From positions 1 through 64,000 of the forward strand of contig DASVNK010000015.1 of assembly GCA_036383895.1 (NCBI GenBank): 64,000 bases of DNA. The letters run 5' to 3'. Source of the stretch: DASVNK01 sp036383895 (GTDB taxonomy: Bacteria > Verrucomicrobiota > Verrucomicrobiia > Limisphaerales > SXQI01). Positions 55,657 to 64,000 of this stretch are shown in pieces (position 1 is the first letter of the stretch; the number at the start of each line of letters is the position of its first letter). Position numbers and translations under genes: made by a program. The notes under the pieces are model-generated. The model was not told the DNA's origin. It ran no database searches and saw only the letters and a list, made by a program, of their open reading frames with translations.

Positions 55657-55732
55657 ACCTCTTTTCGCGAAAGCGAAGGTCTCTCCTGGGCAACGCTCTT
55701 GAGGGGCTTGGGAAGCCAATCCGCGGTGATCT
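55657..55732 (+). repeat. Dispersed repeat copy 1
   Basis: About 76 bases starting ACCTCTTTTCGCGA and ending AATCCGCGGTGATCT resemble 60155-60232 over the whole length, roughly three quarters identical by eye with one or two small gaps. Both copies lie upstream of genes for large proteins. Confidence 0.55.
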
Positions 55733-55935
55733 GTGATGGAGGTGCAACGGGCAGTGCGTGCACCCCGCTGAAAATGAATAGTCGCAATTTTTCAACAGAC
55801 TCATAGCTGAAATTCTCCGCACCTTGCGAAAATTCCCAGTTGCCGTTCGTTAAGCGGGCTGACAAACTCCATCAGTCAAGGGAATAGGCAGCTCGTGAAA
55901 ACGAGTGTCCAGGCGAGGCGCTTAAGGAGGAGTTT

Positions 55936-58900
55936 ATGCGATTATTTCGGCTGATGTTCTGTGCGTTTGCGGGCGCGATCTTTCATCTCGGCGCGCTTGG
56001 TGCTGGCGTCAATCTGACGGGGACCATCACCGCTTCAGACGGCGAACCTTTCAAAGATGCGCGGATCTTCATTTATACAGCGAACCCTAAAGATGGTCCC
56101 GGAATTCTTTGCCCCTCGTGTTACCCAGATTGCAAGAAGCGCGCGACTGCGGACGCCGAGGGCAAGTTCACCATCGAGAACCTCGATCCCGAACTGAACT
56201 TTCGCGTCCTGGTTGTGGGGAAAGATCATCAGCCGAAGTTCATCAAGGATGTCGATCCGGAACGCAACAACGACCTGAACGTTTTCCTTCAGCCGACCTT
56301 TGGCGATGGAAATCCAAAGACTCAGATTCGCGGGAAAATCATGGATGCCGAGGGAAAACCAATCGAAGGCGCGGTCCTGACGACCCGCGGTGTCACGCGC
56401 AATGAGGGGACGCGCTTCGGCGGGAATCATGACATCGATCCGCTCGCGGTCAGCGATGAGCAAGGAAACTTCGAGATTCGCGGCGACAGTGAATTCGATG
56501 CGCTCGGACTGGATGTGGAGGCGAATGGCTTTGCCAAGCGCGTATTTCCGACTCTCGCGACTGGCGGGAAGATGCACGAGCTTCGATTGAATGAAGGGGT
56601 AACCGTGCGCGGACGCGTGTTGAAGGACGGGAAGCCCCTCGCCTGGGTCGATGTCGGCCTTTCCGGCGCGGAACGAAATTCTGAGACCTACGTCGGCAAT
56701 CACACCGTCGCCACGGATAACGACGGCAAGTTCGCCTTCATGAACATTCCGGCCGACACGCAGTTTCAGTTTTACGGAATCATGAAATCTCTGTTGAAGC
56801 GAGGTTCGCTGCGCACACGCGCCGTCCGAACTGCTGCGCCTGGTTCCACTCTCGACCTGGGCGACCTGGAACTGGAACCATCGTTTTCCGTCGCGGGTAA
56901 AGTCGTCCTGGCGGATGGAGAGACAGCGCCTGAAAATGTGCGCGTTTATTTGGGACGCGAAGATGCCTGGGATTCCTGGCAGAAAACTATCGATGAAGAA
57001 GGTAATTTCGAGTTTCACGGAATTCCGGCAGACGAAACGCTCACTCTGTCCACCCGCTTGTCAGGCTATCGCCTCACGACCAAAAACGCCGGGCTGGATC
57101 CTTACAATCCTTATCACCTCGTCGGTCGCATCGTTACGAATAAGACCGATCTCGTTATCGAATTGGAGCCCGGCCGCAACCATGACCGGCTGGATGGCGA
57201 TTATGAGACCGCGCGGCAGCAGATTCTGCGTGGGGCCGAAGCAGGTCCTCGCGTCGGAGAGATCAAAATCAGCGGCACGGTGACGGACGAGGACGGAAAA
57301 CCGCTGCCAAGTTTCACGGTCACCGAAGGTCGCGCGCATGAATATCAGCCGGGCAGCATCAATTGGTTTACCACCCGCAAAACCGAACATACGAACGGAA
57401 CCTTCACTACATACTTCAGCAAACTGGCCAAAGCGCCGGCCGTTCTGATCGAAGCGGACGGATACAATCCGCATTCCTCCGGAACCATCGATGCAACCGA
57501 GACGAACCTGGTGATCTCGCTGCAAAAAGGTTCGGGAATCGAAGGAATCCTATTAAAGCCCGATGGAACTGTCGCCGAAGGCGTCACGGTTTACCTCACC
57601 GACATGCAGAACGGAGTCTACGCTCAAGGACCACCGCTCGAACTTCGCGACAACATGCAACGCGGCATGAAGAAAACGGAAAGCGACGAGCAAGGGCGCT
57701 TTAAATTTCCGGCGCAGATCGACGCCTTCAGCGTGATCGTGGCGGATGACGCTGGCTTTGCCGATGTTCGCGTTGAGCAATTGGAGCAGAAGAAAGAAGT
57801 CCGGCTGCAGCCATGGGCGCAGGTGAAGGGGAGGTTGCAGATCGGCTCCAAACCCGGAACGAACGAAACGGTCCGCTTAAGCATGGCGTATATTCCAGGC
57901 ACGCATCACCCACGCAATTTTTCTGCGCTCAGCCTCTTTCTCACCATGAAAACAGATGAGAACGGCAACTATGATTTCGATCGCGTGCCGCCCGTCGCAG
58001 TGCAGATCTATCACGAACCCAAAGTGCGGGAATCGCGCACCGGCACCATCGCGGTCTCTCAAGAGACCGGCCTGGTTCTCGAACCCGGTAAGACGCACGA
58101 AATCAATCTTGGAGGCAAAGGTCGCCCGGTCGTTGGCAAAATGACGGTGGAAGATTATGAAGGCGAGATCAATTGGCGCGCCGACGTTCAGAGCCTGGAA
58201 TTGATCGTGCCGGAGCCCCAAGGTTTCCCGGATCACACCAGGATGTTTGCGCCGTACCGGGAAAAGATGTCGAAAGCGAAAACGCCGGAGGAACAACAAG
58301 CTCTCCAGAAAGAAGTGCAAAAGTTTCAGAGCGAGTTCGCGCTTAAGCAGCGCGAGTTCTTCGCCACGGAACTCGGCCGCAACTTCCATTTCGCGAAGAA
58401 AAAATATGCGCTGGATTTTTCGCAGGATGGAACCTTCCGCATCGAGGATGTTCCCGGAGGAAAATACACGCTGCGCGTTGATCTCCGCGAACCGGGTGCA
58501 GGCATGAATCGATACTCCGCGCCCCCCATCGCTTTCACGCAGCAGGAGATCGAAGTGCCCGACTCACCCGGCGGGCGGTCCGATGATCCGCATGACCTGG
58601 GCACGATCGCAATGATTCCGCGCGGCGGGTTGAAGCCAGGCAAAGCCATGCCGGAAATCGCGATGAAAACACTCGATGACAAGCCGCTCACAATTGCCGG
58701 TCACAAAGGTAAAACGCTTTTGCTGGCGCTTTGGACGCCATGGAATCCAGCGAGTGGTTCCGAAAACGACGCGCTTAAGGACACCTTCGAAACTTTCAAG
58801 AATGACGACCGCTTCGCGATGGTGAGCCTCTGTCTCAATGTGGAAGCGTCCGGTCCGGTCACCGACTTCATCAAGACAAACAACCTTTCCTGGACTCAGG

Positions 58901-59097
58901 CGCGCCTCGGAGATTTCCAACAAACGCATCTCTTCCAACAATTGGGCTTAAACCAGATGCCCGCCATTTACCTCATAGGTCCCGGCGGGAAACTCATCGC
59001 CACCGAACTACGCGGATCAGCAATCAAGAAGTCGGTCGAGGATGCATTAACGAACCGCCGCGAGGCGCAGGCGGCTGATGCCAGCAATCCAAAGTGA
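55936..59097 (+). CDS. Secreted carboxypeptidase-regulatory-like repeat protein with C-terminal redoxin domain
   Basis: 1053 residues. Signal peptide MRLFRLMFCAFAGAIFHLGALGA. A CPSCYPDC motif lies near residue 60. Several carboxypeptidase-regulatory-like beta units (about 25-120, 130-215, 220-310, 455-545) follow, then a helical linker (KMSKAKTPEEQQALQKEVQ). The C-terminal thioredoxin/AhpC-like domain (about 900-1045) has WTPWNPAS where an active-site WxxxxCxxC would be. A strong AAGGAGG (55924-55930) sets the start. Role unknown. Confidence 0.85.
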   Translation: MRLFRLMFCAFAGAIFHLGALGAGVNLTGTITASDGEPFKDARIFIYTANPKDGPGILCPSCYPDCKKRATADAEGKFTIENLDPELNFRVLVVGKDHQPKFIKDVDPERNNDLNVFLQPTFGDGNPKTQIRGKIMDAEGKPIEGAVLTTRGVTRNEGTRFGGNHDIDPLAVSDEQGNFEIRGDSEFDALGLDVEANGFAKRVFPTLATGGKMHELRLNEGVTVRGRVLKDGKPLAWVDVGLSGAERNSETYVGNHTVATDNDGKFAFMNIPADTQFQFYGIMKSLLKRGSLRTRAVRTAAPGSTLDLGDLELEPSFSVAGKVVLADGETAPENVRVYLGREDAWDSWQKTIDEEGNFEFHGIPADETLTLSTRLSGYRLTTKNAGLDPYNPYHLVGRIVTNKTDLVIELEPGRNHDRLDGDYETARQQILRGAEAGPRVGEIKISGTVTDEDGKPLPSFTVTEGRAHEYQPGSINWFTTRKTEHTNGTFTTYFSKLAKAPAVLIEADGYNPHSSGTIDATETNLVISLQKGSGIEGILLKPDGTVAEGVTVYLTDMQNGVYAQGPPLELRDNMQRGMKKTESDEQGRFKFPAQIDAFSVIVADDAGFADVRVEQLEQKKEVRLQPWAQVKGRLQIGSKPGTNETVRLSMAYIPGTHHPRNFSALSLFLTMKTDENGNYDFDRVPPVAVQIYHEPKVRESRTGTIAVSQETGLVLEPGKTHEINLGGKGRPVVGKMTVEDYEGEINWRADVQSLELIVPEPQGFPDHTRMFAPYREKMSKAKTPEEQQALQKEVQKFQSEFALKQREFFATELGRNFHFAKKKYALDFSQDGTFRIEDVPGGKYTLRVDLREPGAGMNRYSAPPIAFTQQEIEVPDSPGGRSDDPHDLGTIAMIPRGGLKPGKAMPEIAMKTLDDKPLTIAGHKGKTLLLALWTPWNPASGSENDALKDTFETFKNDDRFAMVSLCLNVEASGPVTDFIKTNNLSWTQARLGDFQQTHLFQQLGLNQMPAIYLIGPGGKLIATELRGSAIKKSVEDALTNRREAQAADASNPK

Positions 59098-59556
59098 TGA
59101 ATCGTTCTGCCATCATCAAAGTTGTCCACAGGAACCTCGGTTCATAAGCGCTGGTTCAGTGCAGAATTGAACGTCTGTTGCGGCGCATTCACACCGCTCT
59201 TTTTTAACACTCTACGCTATTCGCATTCTGGCCATCTTTTCCGGCCGGCACTCACGAATTTGAAGAAGATTTTACAAAAAAACCTTTGAGGGGTCGGTCA
59301 ATAAATGGCGTAGTCCCCTTCGTATTCTCCAGGCATGATCTTAACAAATCGTCCCGCGTTCCGCGCTAAAACGGACGCCCGGAGCCGCCTTCCAGCTCCC
59401 GTCCCAGCTCTTCGTGAATTTCGTGCTCTTAGTGGTGAAAGCGTTTCATTTCGCCGTTTCGAAACTCATCACTCATCACTTCGTCCTCATTCGCGGTTTC
59501 TTTCATCAGCAGAGCCGAGGTTTCCCGCTCAACTCTCAACCCTCAACCGAATTTCA

Positions 59557-59587
59557 ACTCAGCACTCAGGACTCAGCACTCAGCACT
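59557..59587 (+). repeat. ACTCAGC heptamer array
   Basis: Four tandem copies of a 7-base unit (ACTCAGC, ACTCAGG, ACTCAGC, ACTCAGC) plus ACT. Further arrays of the same unit are at 59941-59964 (ACTCAGA, ACTCAGT, ACTCAGA, ACT) and 60541-60555 (two partial copies). Confidence 0.85.
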
Positions 59588-59940
59588 GCGCTTCGGGTGC
59601 TTCCTTGTGGTCCGTGGTTTATCTCTGGACCTCAAAACCAGAAACTCAGAATTCAAAATTCGCGACTGCGTCGCGGACGTTCACACTCTTCTACGATTTT
59701 CTACGCTCTTCCACGCTATTTTTCCAGGGGGGAGGGGACCTTCGCTCCTTCGTTTCCTTCTGTACAAGTTCCCGTTTCCTTTTCGCGCCGAAAACTTTTG
59801 TTCTCCGAACCTGCAACCTGGAACCTTCAATAATATGATAAAAACACTCGAGAGCGTTTCCCGGAAGGAATCTTACAGACGGCCATCACTCCTTTCTTGT
59901 ATTGGTTCGTTTCTCGCGCTTTTCGAACTGCGCACCCGAG

Positions 59941-59964
59941 ACTCAGAACTCAGTACTCAGAACT
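59941..59964 (+). repeat. ACTCAGN heptamer array (second)
   Basis: Three tandem 7-base units, ACTCAGA, ACTCAGT, ACTCAGA, followed by ACT. Same unit as at 59557 with a variable last base. Confidence 0.8.
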
Positions 59965-59991
59965 GCTTCCCCGTCGTGTGTTTTTCCAAAC

Positions 59992-60070
59992 GAAACACAC
60001 GCCAAACACACGGAAAAAACACACGGGAACACACTGCAAAACACGCGAAAACACACCAAACACACGCAAA
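59992..60070 (+). repeat. A/C-rich array (AAACACAC-like units)
   Basis: About nine irregular units of the AAACACAC type with 7-12-base spacing, then AAATTTTTTT. A similar shorter array lies at 60282-60330. Strand asymmetry is extreme, with almost no T in the array. Confidence 0.7.
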
Positions 60071-60154
60071 TTTTTTTCGAGGGACCTGCGACTGACTCAC
60101 GCGTCAGTGCGCAGGAGAGATTTTGGTGTCCGACGCGGCGGAAGAGGCGGAGAC

Positions 60155-60232
60155 ACCTCTTTTCGCGACGCGAACGTCTTTTACCGGGAAACATCATTGA
60201 GGCGGCGTTGGGAACGCAATCCGAAGTGATCT
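60155..60232 (+). repeat. Dispersed repeat copy 2
   Basis: Starts ACCTCTTTTCGCGA and ends AATCCGAAGTGATCT. It matches copy 1 at 55657-55732 across its length with small gaps. It lies between the two A/C-rich arrays. Confidence 0.55.
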
Positions 60233-60281
60233 TTACCGCCTTCAACAACAAAGTCGGGCAACAAAAGATCCCTGCTGCAGC

Positions 60282-60330
60282 CAAACACAGATAAACACCA
60301 GCGAAACACGAAAAAACACACATAAACACA
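60282..60330 (+). repeat. A/C-rich array (second)
   Basis: About six AAACAC(A)-type units, ending in ACACACCCCC. Followed by TTTCGAGGA, as the first array is followed by TTTCGAGGG. Confidence 0.65.
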
Positions 60331-60640
60331 CCCCCTTTCGAGGAGGATTATTTTGTGAACCCGACCAACTTCCCAAACCTGACCCTGAAAGGCAGGGACG
60401 ACCACGAGACCCGAGTATCTCAAGCGATGGTGGTGCGAGAGTGCTGCCGAGCTGCACGTCTTATCCGTCCTGGCGTCCACTCTCGCGCTTTTTCGTTGTA
60501 CAATTCGAACTTCGAATTTCGTCCTTCGCACTTGGTCCGGCTCAGCACTCAGCACCTTCTTCCCGTTTTCGCGGAGCAGTTTCTGGTATTGCCGAGGGTC
60601 GCGGGGAGGTCTACTATGATTATACACACCATAAAAGCGT

Positions 60641-62785
60641 ATGCATTTCGGGGCCGATTATCATCCTGAGCATTGGGTATTTCCATACGCCGGCACGGCG
60701 GAAGAGCCGGAGGCGAGGTGGGAACGCGATGCCGAACTGATGGCGCAAGCTGGTTTCAACGCGGTGCGCATGGGCGAGTTCACCTGGGGGCTGTGCGAGC
60801 GGGAGGAGGGGAAGTTCGATTTTACGTGGCTGCGCCGGGTGATGAATGTGATGGGGAAGCAGGGGATTAAAGTGGTGCTGGCGACGCCGACCGCCGCGCC
60901 GCCGATCTGGCTGGCGAAGAAACATCCGGAAATTTTACCGATCAACGAGCGCGGGGAAACGCTTCACGAGGGAACGCGGCGGGCGTATTGCATGAACAGC
61001 GATGTCTATTGGACTTACGCGAAGAAGATCGTTCGGACGATGGCGGAGGCGCTGGGGGATCATCCGCAGTTGTTCGCGTGGCAGATCGACAATGGGCTGG
61101 GCGGGCACGGGACGGAATCATCGTATAATCCGCAGACAGCACTGGATTGGCAGGCGTGGTTGCAGGCGAAGTATGAGACGGTCGAGCGATTGAATGAGGC
61201 GCTGGGATTTCGTTTTTGGGGACAGGTGGTGACTTCGTTCGACCAGGTGCCGATGCCGATGATCGCACCGACTTCGCATAACCCTGCGCTGCTGATTGAT
61301 TGGCGGCGATTCACGAGCGACACGTGCGTGGCCTTTGTGCGGTGCCAGGCGGATATTTTGCACGAGGTGACGCCGAACATTCCCGTGACGACGAACTTGC
61401 GGGCGTTGACGCGGGACTTCGATCACTTCGATGTCGCGCAGGTTTTGGATTTCGTGGCAGTGGATTCGCACGCGACGATCAAGGCGCGCGCGGCGGAGAA
61501 TGCATGCGAGATCGACATGTTGCGGTCGTTGAAGAAGGACGGAATTCGTTTGCCGGGCGGCGGGACTTCTGGTTTTTGGGTAATTGAGCAGAAGGCCGGC
61601 AATGTGAATTGGCAGGATGTGAATTCGCAGGTGCGGCCAGGCGTGGTGCGGTTGTTTACGTATCAGTTGATTTCGCGCGGAGCGGAGGGTGTCCTTTATT
61701 TCTTTTTCCGGCAGCCGCGGATTGGTTCGGAGAAATTTTACGGCGGCGTGTTGACGCACAATGGGCGCGGGGAGAATCGGATCTATAAAGAGATCGCGCA
61801 CATTGGCGACGAGATGAAGTTGCTCGCGCCGGCGATCAAGGACACGAAGGTGGTGGCGGAGGTTTGTATTTTGTTCAGCCACGATAATTCGTGGGCGATG
61901 AAAGTGCCGGGGCAGCCACAGAAGCATTTTAATTATCGCGAGCATATTCAGCTTTTTCATTCGGCGTTTCACGACCGGAATATTCCGGTGGATTTCGCGC
62001 GGCCGACGGAGGATTTGTCGCGGTATAAATTGGTGATCGCGCCGTCGCTGCACATGCTGGCGGGTGGTGAGGCGGATTTGTTGAAGTTGTATGTGCAGAA
62101 TGGCGGGACGTTGGTGGCGACGTGCAATACGGGATTGATCGACGAGCATAGCATCGCCCCGGACGATGGGTTCCCGGCGAATTGCACGGATTTGTTTGGG
62201 ATGGAAGTGGTGGAGTTCGATCCGATGCCGCCGGGCGAGGAGAATCATTTGACGTTCAAGGGAGCGTTCCCGGCGAGTCATTTGCATCCGGCGCGGTTGT
62301 GGTGCGACATCATCGAGCCGCGCGAGGCGCAGGTGCTGGCGACGTATGCGAAGGATTTTTACGCAGGCAAAGCGGCCATGACGGTGAATGAATACGGGCT
62401 CGGGAAGGCGATTTATTTTGGGACGGTGAGCCACCAACATTTTTACTACGATTTAGTTGCGTGGCTGCGGCAACAGTGCAATTTGTTCCCGCTTTTGAAA
62501 GTGCCGGATACAGTGGAAGTGAGCATGCGCCAGAAGGACGATCGCAAGATCTACTTTTTGCTGAATCATCAGAATTCGCATGTGCGGCTGCACTTCTACA
62601 AACCGATGCACGATTTTCTGACGGGGCAGACTTTCACGGGGAATTACGATTTGCCTTCGCATGGCGTGCTGGTGCTCGACGAAACGGTTTCGGCGCCGGA
62701 GCCGCAACCGGAGAGCAGCACGGCCGAGCAGCCGCAGCCGGAAGCGAAAGCGCAAGACACGGAAGGCGCGACGGTGCCAGCGTAG
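60641..62785 (+). CDS. GH42 beta-galactosidase homologue with altered acid/base residue
   Basis: 714 residues. The start MHFGADYHPEHW and GFNAVRMGEFTWG are the GH42 TIM-barrel opening. The nucleophile region is FWVIEQKAGNVNW with E316. At the acid/base site the family reads WQIDNE, but here it reads WQIDNGLGGH, with G152 (codon GGG at 61094-61096). A later GATase-like domain (about 390-600) follows, then a Pro/Glu/Ala-rich tail (PEPQPESSTAEQ). No signal peptide, so cytoplasmic. Substrate galactosides are by family only. It may be inactive, or use another group. Confidence 0.88.
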   Translation: MHFGADYHPEHWVFPYAGTAEEPEARWERDAELMAQAGFNAVRMGEFTWGLCEREEGKFDFTWLRRVMNVMGKQGIKVVLATPTAAPPIWLAKKHPEILPINERGETLHEGTRRAYCMNSDVYWTYAKKIVRTMAEALGDHPQLFAWQIDNGLGGHGTESSYNPQTALDWQAWLQAKYETVERLNEALGFRFWGQVVTSFDQVPMPMIAPTSHNPALLIDWRRFTSDTCVAFVRCQADILHEVTPNIPVTTNLRALTRDFDHFDVAQVLDFVAVDSHATIKARAAENACEIDMLRSLKKDGIRLPGGGTSGFWVIEQKAGNVNWQDVNSQVRPGVVRLFTYQLISRGAEGVLYFFFRQPRIGSEKFYGGVLTHNGRGENRIYKEIAHIGDEMKLLAPAIKDTKVVAEVCILFSHDNSWAMKVPGQPQKHFNYREHIQLFHSAFHDRNIPVDFARPTEDLSRYKLVIAPSLHMLAGGEADLLKLYVQNGGTLVATCNTGLIDEHSIAPDDGFPANCTDLFGMEVVEFDPMPPGEENHLTFKGAFPASHLHPARLWCDIIEPREAQVLATYAKDFYAGKAAMTVNEYGLGKAIYFGTVSHQHFYYDLVAWLRQQCNLFPLLKVPDTVEVSMRQKDDRKIYFLLNHQNSHVRLHFYKPMHDFLTGQTFTGNYDLPSHGVLVLDETVSAPEPQPESSTAEQPQPEAKAQDTEGATVPA

Positions 62786-62788
62786 GAG

Positions 62789-63202
62789 ATGCAGCGCCCA
62801 TTTCACAAAATGCCGCCGCTCGCGGCGCGGATCAAACTTACCCCGAGGCAATCGGTGCTCGCGGAATTTCGCGGGATCGACCTGACGCAACAGGAGAAAG
62901 CGCTGGCCCGGAGGGAAAAGCCGATCGGAGATTTGATTCCGGGCGTGCTGCAGGGGCTTGGGCTGCAGCGGAAGCAATCGGAGTTAGAGATACTCAAGGT
63001 TTGGAACAATTTGATGGATCCGGTGGTGGCGCAGCATGCGAAGCCGGTGGGAATTGCGAAGGGAACGTTGTTCGTGTGTGTGGATAGCAACGTGTGGTTG
63101 GATGAGTTGGTGCGGTATCGTCGGCGCGAGATTTTGCAACGGCTGCAACATTCATTTGGCCCGGATTTGATCCAGCGAATCAGCTTTCGGGTGGGTGGTT
63201 GA
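62789..63202 (+). CDS. DUF721/DciA-like protein
   Basis: 137 residues. The core (about 70-135) has LEILKVWNNLMDPVVAQHAKPVGIAKGTLFVCVDSNVWLDEL and RRREILQRL, the DUF721 pattern found in DciA, a replicative helicase-loading protein. It lies 3 bases after the GH42 gene. The assignment to DciA function is an inference from the family. Confidence 0.75.
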   Translation: MQRPFHKMPPLAARIKLTPRQSVLAEFRGIDLTQQEKALARREKPIGDLIPGVLQGLGLQRKQSELEILKVWNNLMDPVVAQHAKPVGIAKGTLFVCVDSNVWLDELVRYRRREILQRLQHSFGPDLIQRISFRVGG

Positions 63203-63235
63203 GCCGCGCAGTTCTTCTTCTGAAATATTCTGAAC

Positions 63236-64000
63236 TCACCAGGTGAGTTCGAGCAGGGAAACGCCCTGGCGGGGGAGGGTGATGTTTGCGACAGCTTTAC
63301 CATTCTCGACGGCGACTTCGCTTTTGCGGAGTTCAGCGAGTTTTCCGACCGCTTCCAGTTTTTGATATTGTTCGGCGGTTGGGTTTTGAGGCGAACCGAG
63401 GCGGCGCCATTCGGCGAAGGCGTTGCTGTGGTTTTCATCGATGCGGAATTCGCGGAGTTGTGCATTGCCGTGTTGCAGTGCGAGTGAGTTTAAGGTGAGG
63501 GCGATTTCGGCGTCGGGGCCTTGAACGTCGTCGTCGTGATAATGCCAGAGGAAAACGCGAACGCTGCGTTCGTCGGCGGTGGCGAGGGCGGAAATGTCGG
63601 GATCGTTCCGGACTCCGCTTTTTAGCATATCGTCCATGGAGACGGCGCGATCGCTGGTGGCGTTGATGCGTTGGCCTCGCATTTTGCTGAACATGCGGAA
63701 GACGTTGAGGACGGGTTTATCGATGCCGTTGCTGGCAAGAGAACGGAAGCCGGCGAAGTAGGGCTGGTCCTCGAATTCGAAAGCCCAGGTGAGAGCGCCT
63801 TCGAAGTTCACGCCGTGCTTTGCGGCGAGATCGTATTTGCGGGCGAAGCTGGCGGCGGTGTAGCTGGAATACATGGTGCCGTTGCGATAGGCGAGCTGCG
63901 GGCCCTGGCAGGCGGCGCAACCTTCGGGATCAGATTCGCCGATGATGATCGGTTTGTTTTTGAGTTCCGGGTAGGAGGCGACGAGGGCGAAGCCTTCGTT
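63236..64000 (-). CDS. GH39-like glycosidase, C-terminal part (runs off window)
   Basis: At least 254 residues in an open frame to the window edge. The segment KPIIIGESDPEGCAACQG carries a likely catalytic Glu (nucleophile), followed by YRNGTMYSSYTAASFAR and LTWAFEFEDQPYF. The C-terminal part has a beta-sandwich ending in VSLLELTW. These features match GH39 beta-xylosidase-like enzymes. The first Met in the frame, at 63874, is not the start. Confidence 0.75.
   Translation of the reverse strand, partial: NEGFALVASYPELKNKPIIIGESDPEGCAACQGPQLAYRNGTMYSSYTAASFARKYDLAAKHGVNFEGALTWAFEFEDQPYFAGFRSLASNGIDKPVLNVFRMFSKMRGQRINATSDRAVSMDDMLKSGVRNDPDISALATADERSVRVFLWHYHDDDVQGPDAEIALTLNSLALQHGNAQLREFRIDENHSNAFAEWRRLGSPQNPTAEQYQKLEAVGKLAELRKSEVAVENGKAVANITLPRQGVSLLELTW

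Larger units (their letters stand above)
55071..55935. other. 865-base gene-poor stretch with degenerate sequence
   Basis: No convincing gene. It contains the tRNA-3'-end-like sequence at 55253 and a dispersed repeat copy at 55657. An open minus-strand frame at 55394-55822 is Arg/His/Pro-rich and has no family match. The stretch ends at the strong ribosome site of the 1053-residue gene. Confidence 0.5.
59098..60640. other. 1.5-kb noncoding repeat-rich stretch
   Basis: No credible gene; open frames here are low-complexity Ser/Arg/Phe-rich. It holds three ACTCAGN heptamer arrays (59557, 59941, 60541), two A/C-rich arrays (59992, 60282) and one copy of a dispersed repeat (60155). A possible structured leader lies near 59290-59330 (GGGG and CCCC 25 bases apart). 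Confidence 0.6.

Noticed and set aside
55394..55822. 142-codon minus-strand frame with several Cys and His
   Set aside because: It overlaps the dispersed repeat at 55657, has no recognisable domain and no neighbours that suggest an operon.
59335..59838. Open frames in the repeat-rich block on the plus strand
   Set aside because: They are Ser/Phe/Arg-rich, follow the heptamer repeats and show no ribosome site or family match.
59557..60555. Short repeats as a possible CRISPR array
   Set aside because: The 7-base units are tandem without unique spacers of constant length, and no cas genes are present.
61118..62440. Long minus-strand open frame (440 codons) opposite the GH42 gene
   Set aside because: Its composition is Arg/His/Leu-rich with no domain, and it mirrors the G-ending codons of the GH42 gene. 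It is a shadow frame.

Overview
The window is a high-GC bacterial chromosome segment with tightly packed, mostly overlapping genes. Four things point to a verrucomicrobial (Verrucomicrobiota, Spartobacteria/Chthoniobacterales-like) soil or freshwater organism: a fused CcoN-CcoO cytochrome oxidase, a DUF2017 partner beside ClpS, C30-type carotenoid tailoring genes, and PocR-AraC regulators next to glycoside hydrolases. This assignment is an inference from gene content; no rRNA or other phylogenetic marker is present.

Layout. 0-5.2 kb: ClpS adaptor, DUF2017 protein, tRNA-Val(CAC), a NarL-type response regulator divergent from a large PAS hybrid histidine kinase, and a cupin. 5.2-11.6 kb: an NnrS-like membrane protein divergent from a four-gene heme operon, hemE-hemN-hemG(hemY)-hemH. 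11.6-15.4 kb: a NarL/NarX-type two-component pair, a PocR-AraC regulator and a radical SAM protein, all on the minus strand. 15.6-23.9 kb: a complete cbb3 oxidase and assembly operon (ccoI-ccoS-ccoNO-ccoQ-ccoP-ccoG-ccoH plus a TauE/SafE-like membrane protein). The heme genes supply its cofactor. 24.6-31.7 kb: a minus-strand carotenoid operon of two CrtI/CrtN-type desaturases/oxidases, an aldehyde dehydrogenase, an acyltransferase, a glycosyltransferase and a small secreted thioredoxin-like protein. Divergent from it is a CarH-type B12-dependent MerR photoreceptor. The shared intergenic region carries three pairs of TGTCTA-like direct repeats, each pair spaced exactly 11 bp and overlapping the predicted promoters.

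33-39.6 kb: a heavy-metal RND efflux operon, ending at a rho-independent terminator. 39.9-47.0 kb: an AraC regulator followed by a small conserved gene, two Tat-exported aldo/keto reductases (the second frameshifted), a Tat-type zinc alcohol dehydrogenase (frameshifted), an SDR, a cupin and a cyclophilin-like protein. A repeated leader containing an identical 19-bp core precedes three of these units. 47.1-55.3 kb: a second metal-efflux module (Cys-rich protein, CusC/B/A-like proteins, an SPR-repeat secreted protein and a decayed P-type ATPase), flanked by two tRNA-3'-end-like 23-bp imperfect repeats that may be attachment-site scars. 55.9-59.1 kb: a 1053-residue secreted protein with carboxypeptidase-regulatory-like repeats and a CxxC-less thioredoxin fold. 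59.1-60.6 kb: a repeat-rich noncoding stretch with heptamer arrays and A/C-rich arrays. 60.6-64 kb: a GH42 beta-galactosidase homologue whose expected acid/base Glu is Gly, a DUF721/DciA-like gene and the 3' part of a GH39-like glycosidase.

The most interesting system is the CarH-carotenoid switch: a plausible light- and B12-responsive control circuit over a C30 (squalene-route) carotenoid pathway, with its operators visible in the sequence. Other points of note are the GH42 active-site change, the repeated leader of the aldehyde-reductase cluster, the possible attachment-site scars around the second efflux module, and the repeat-rich intergenic block.
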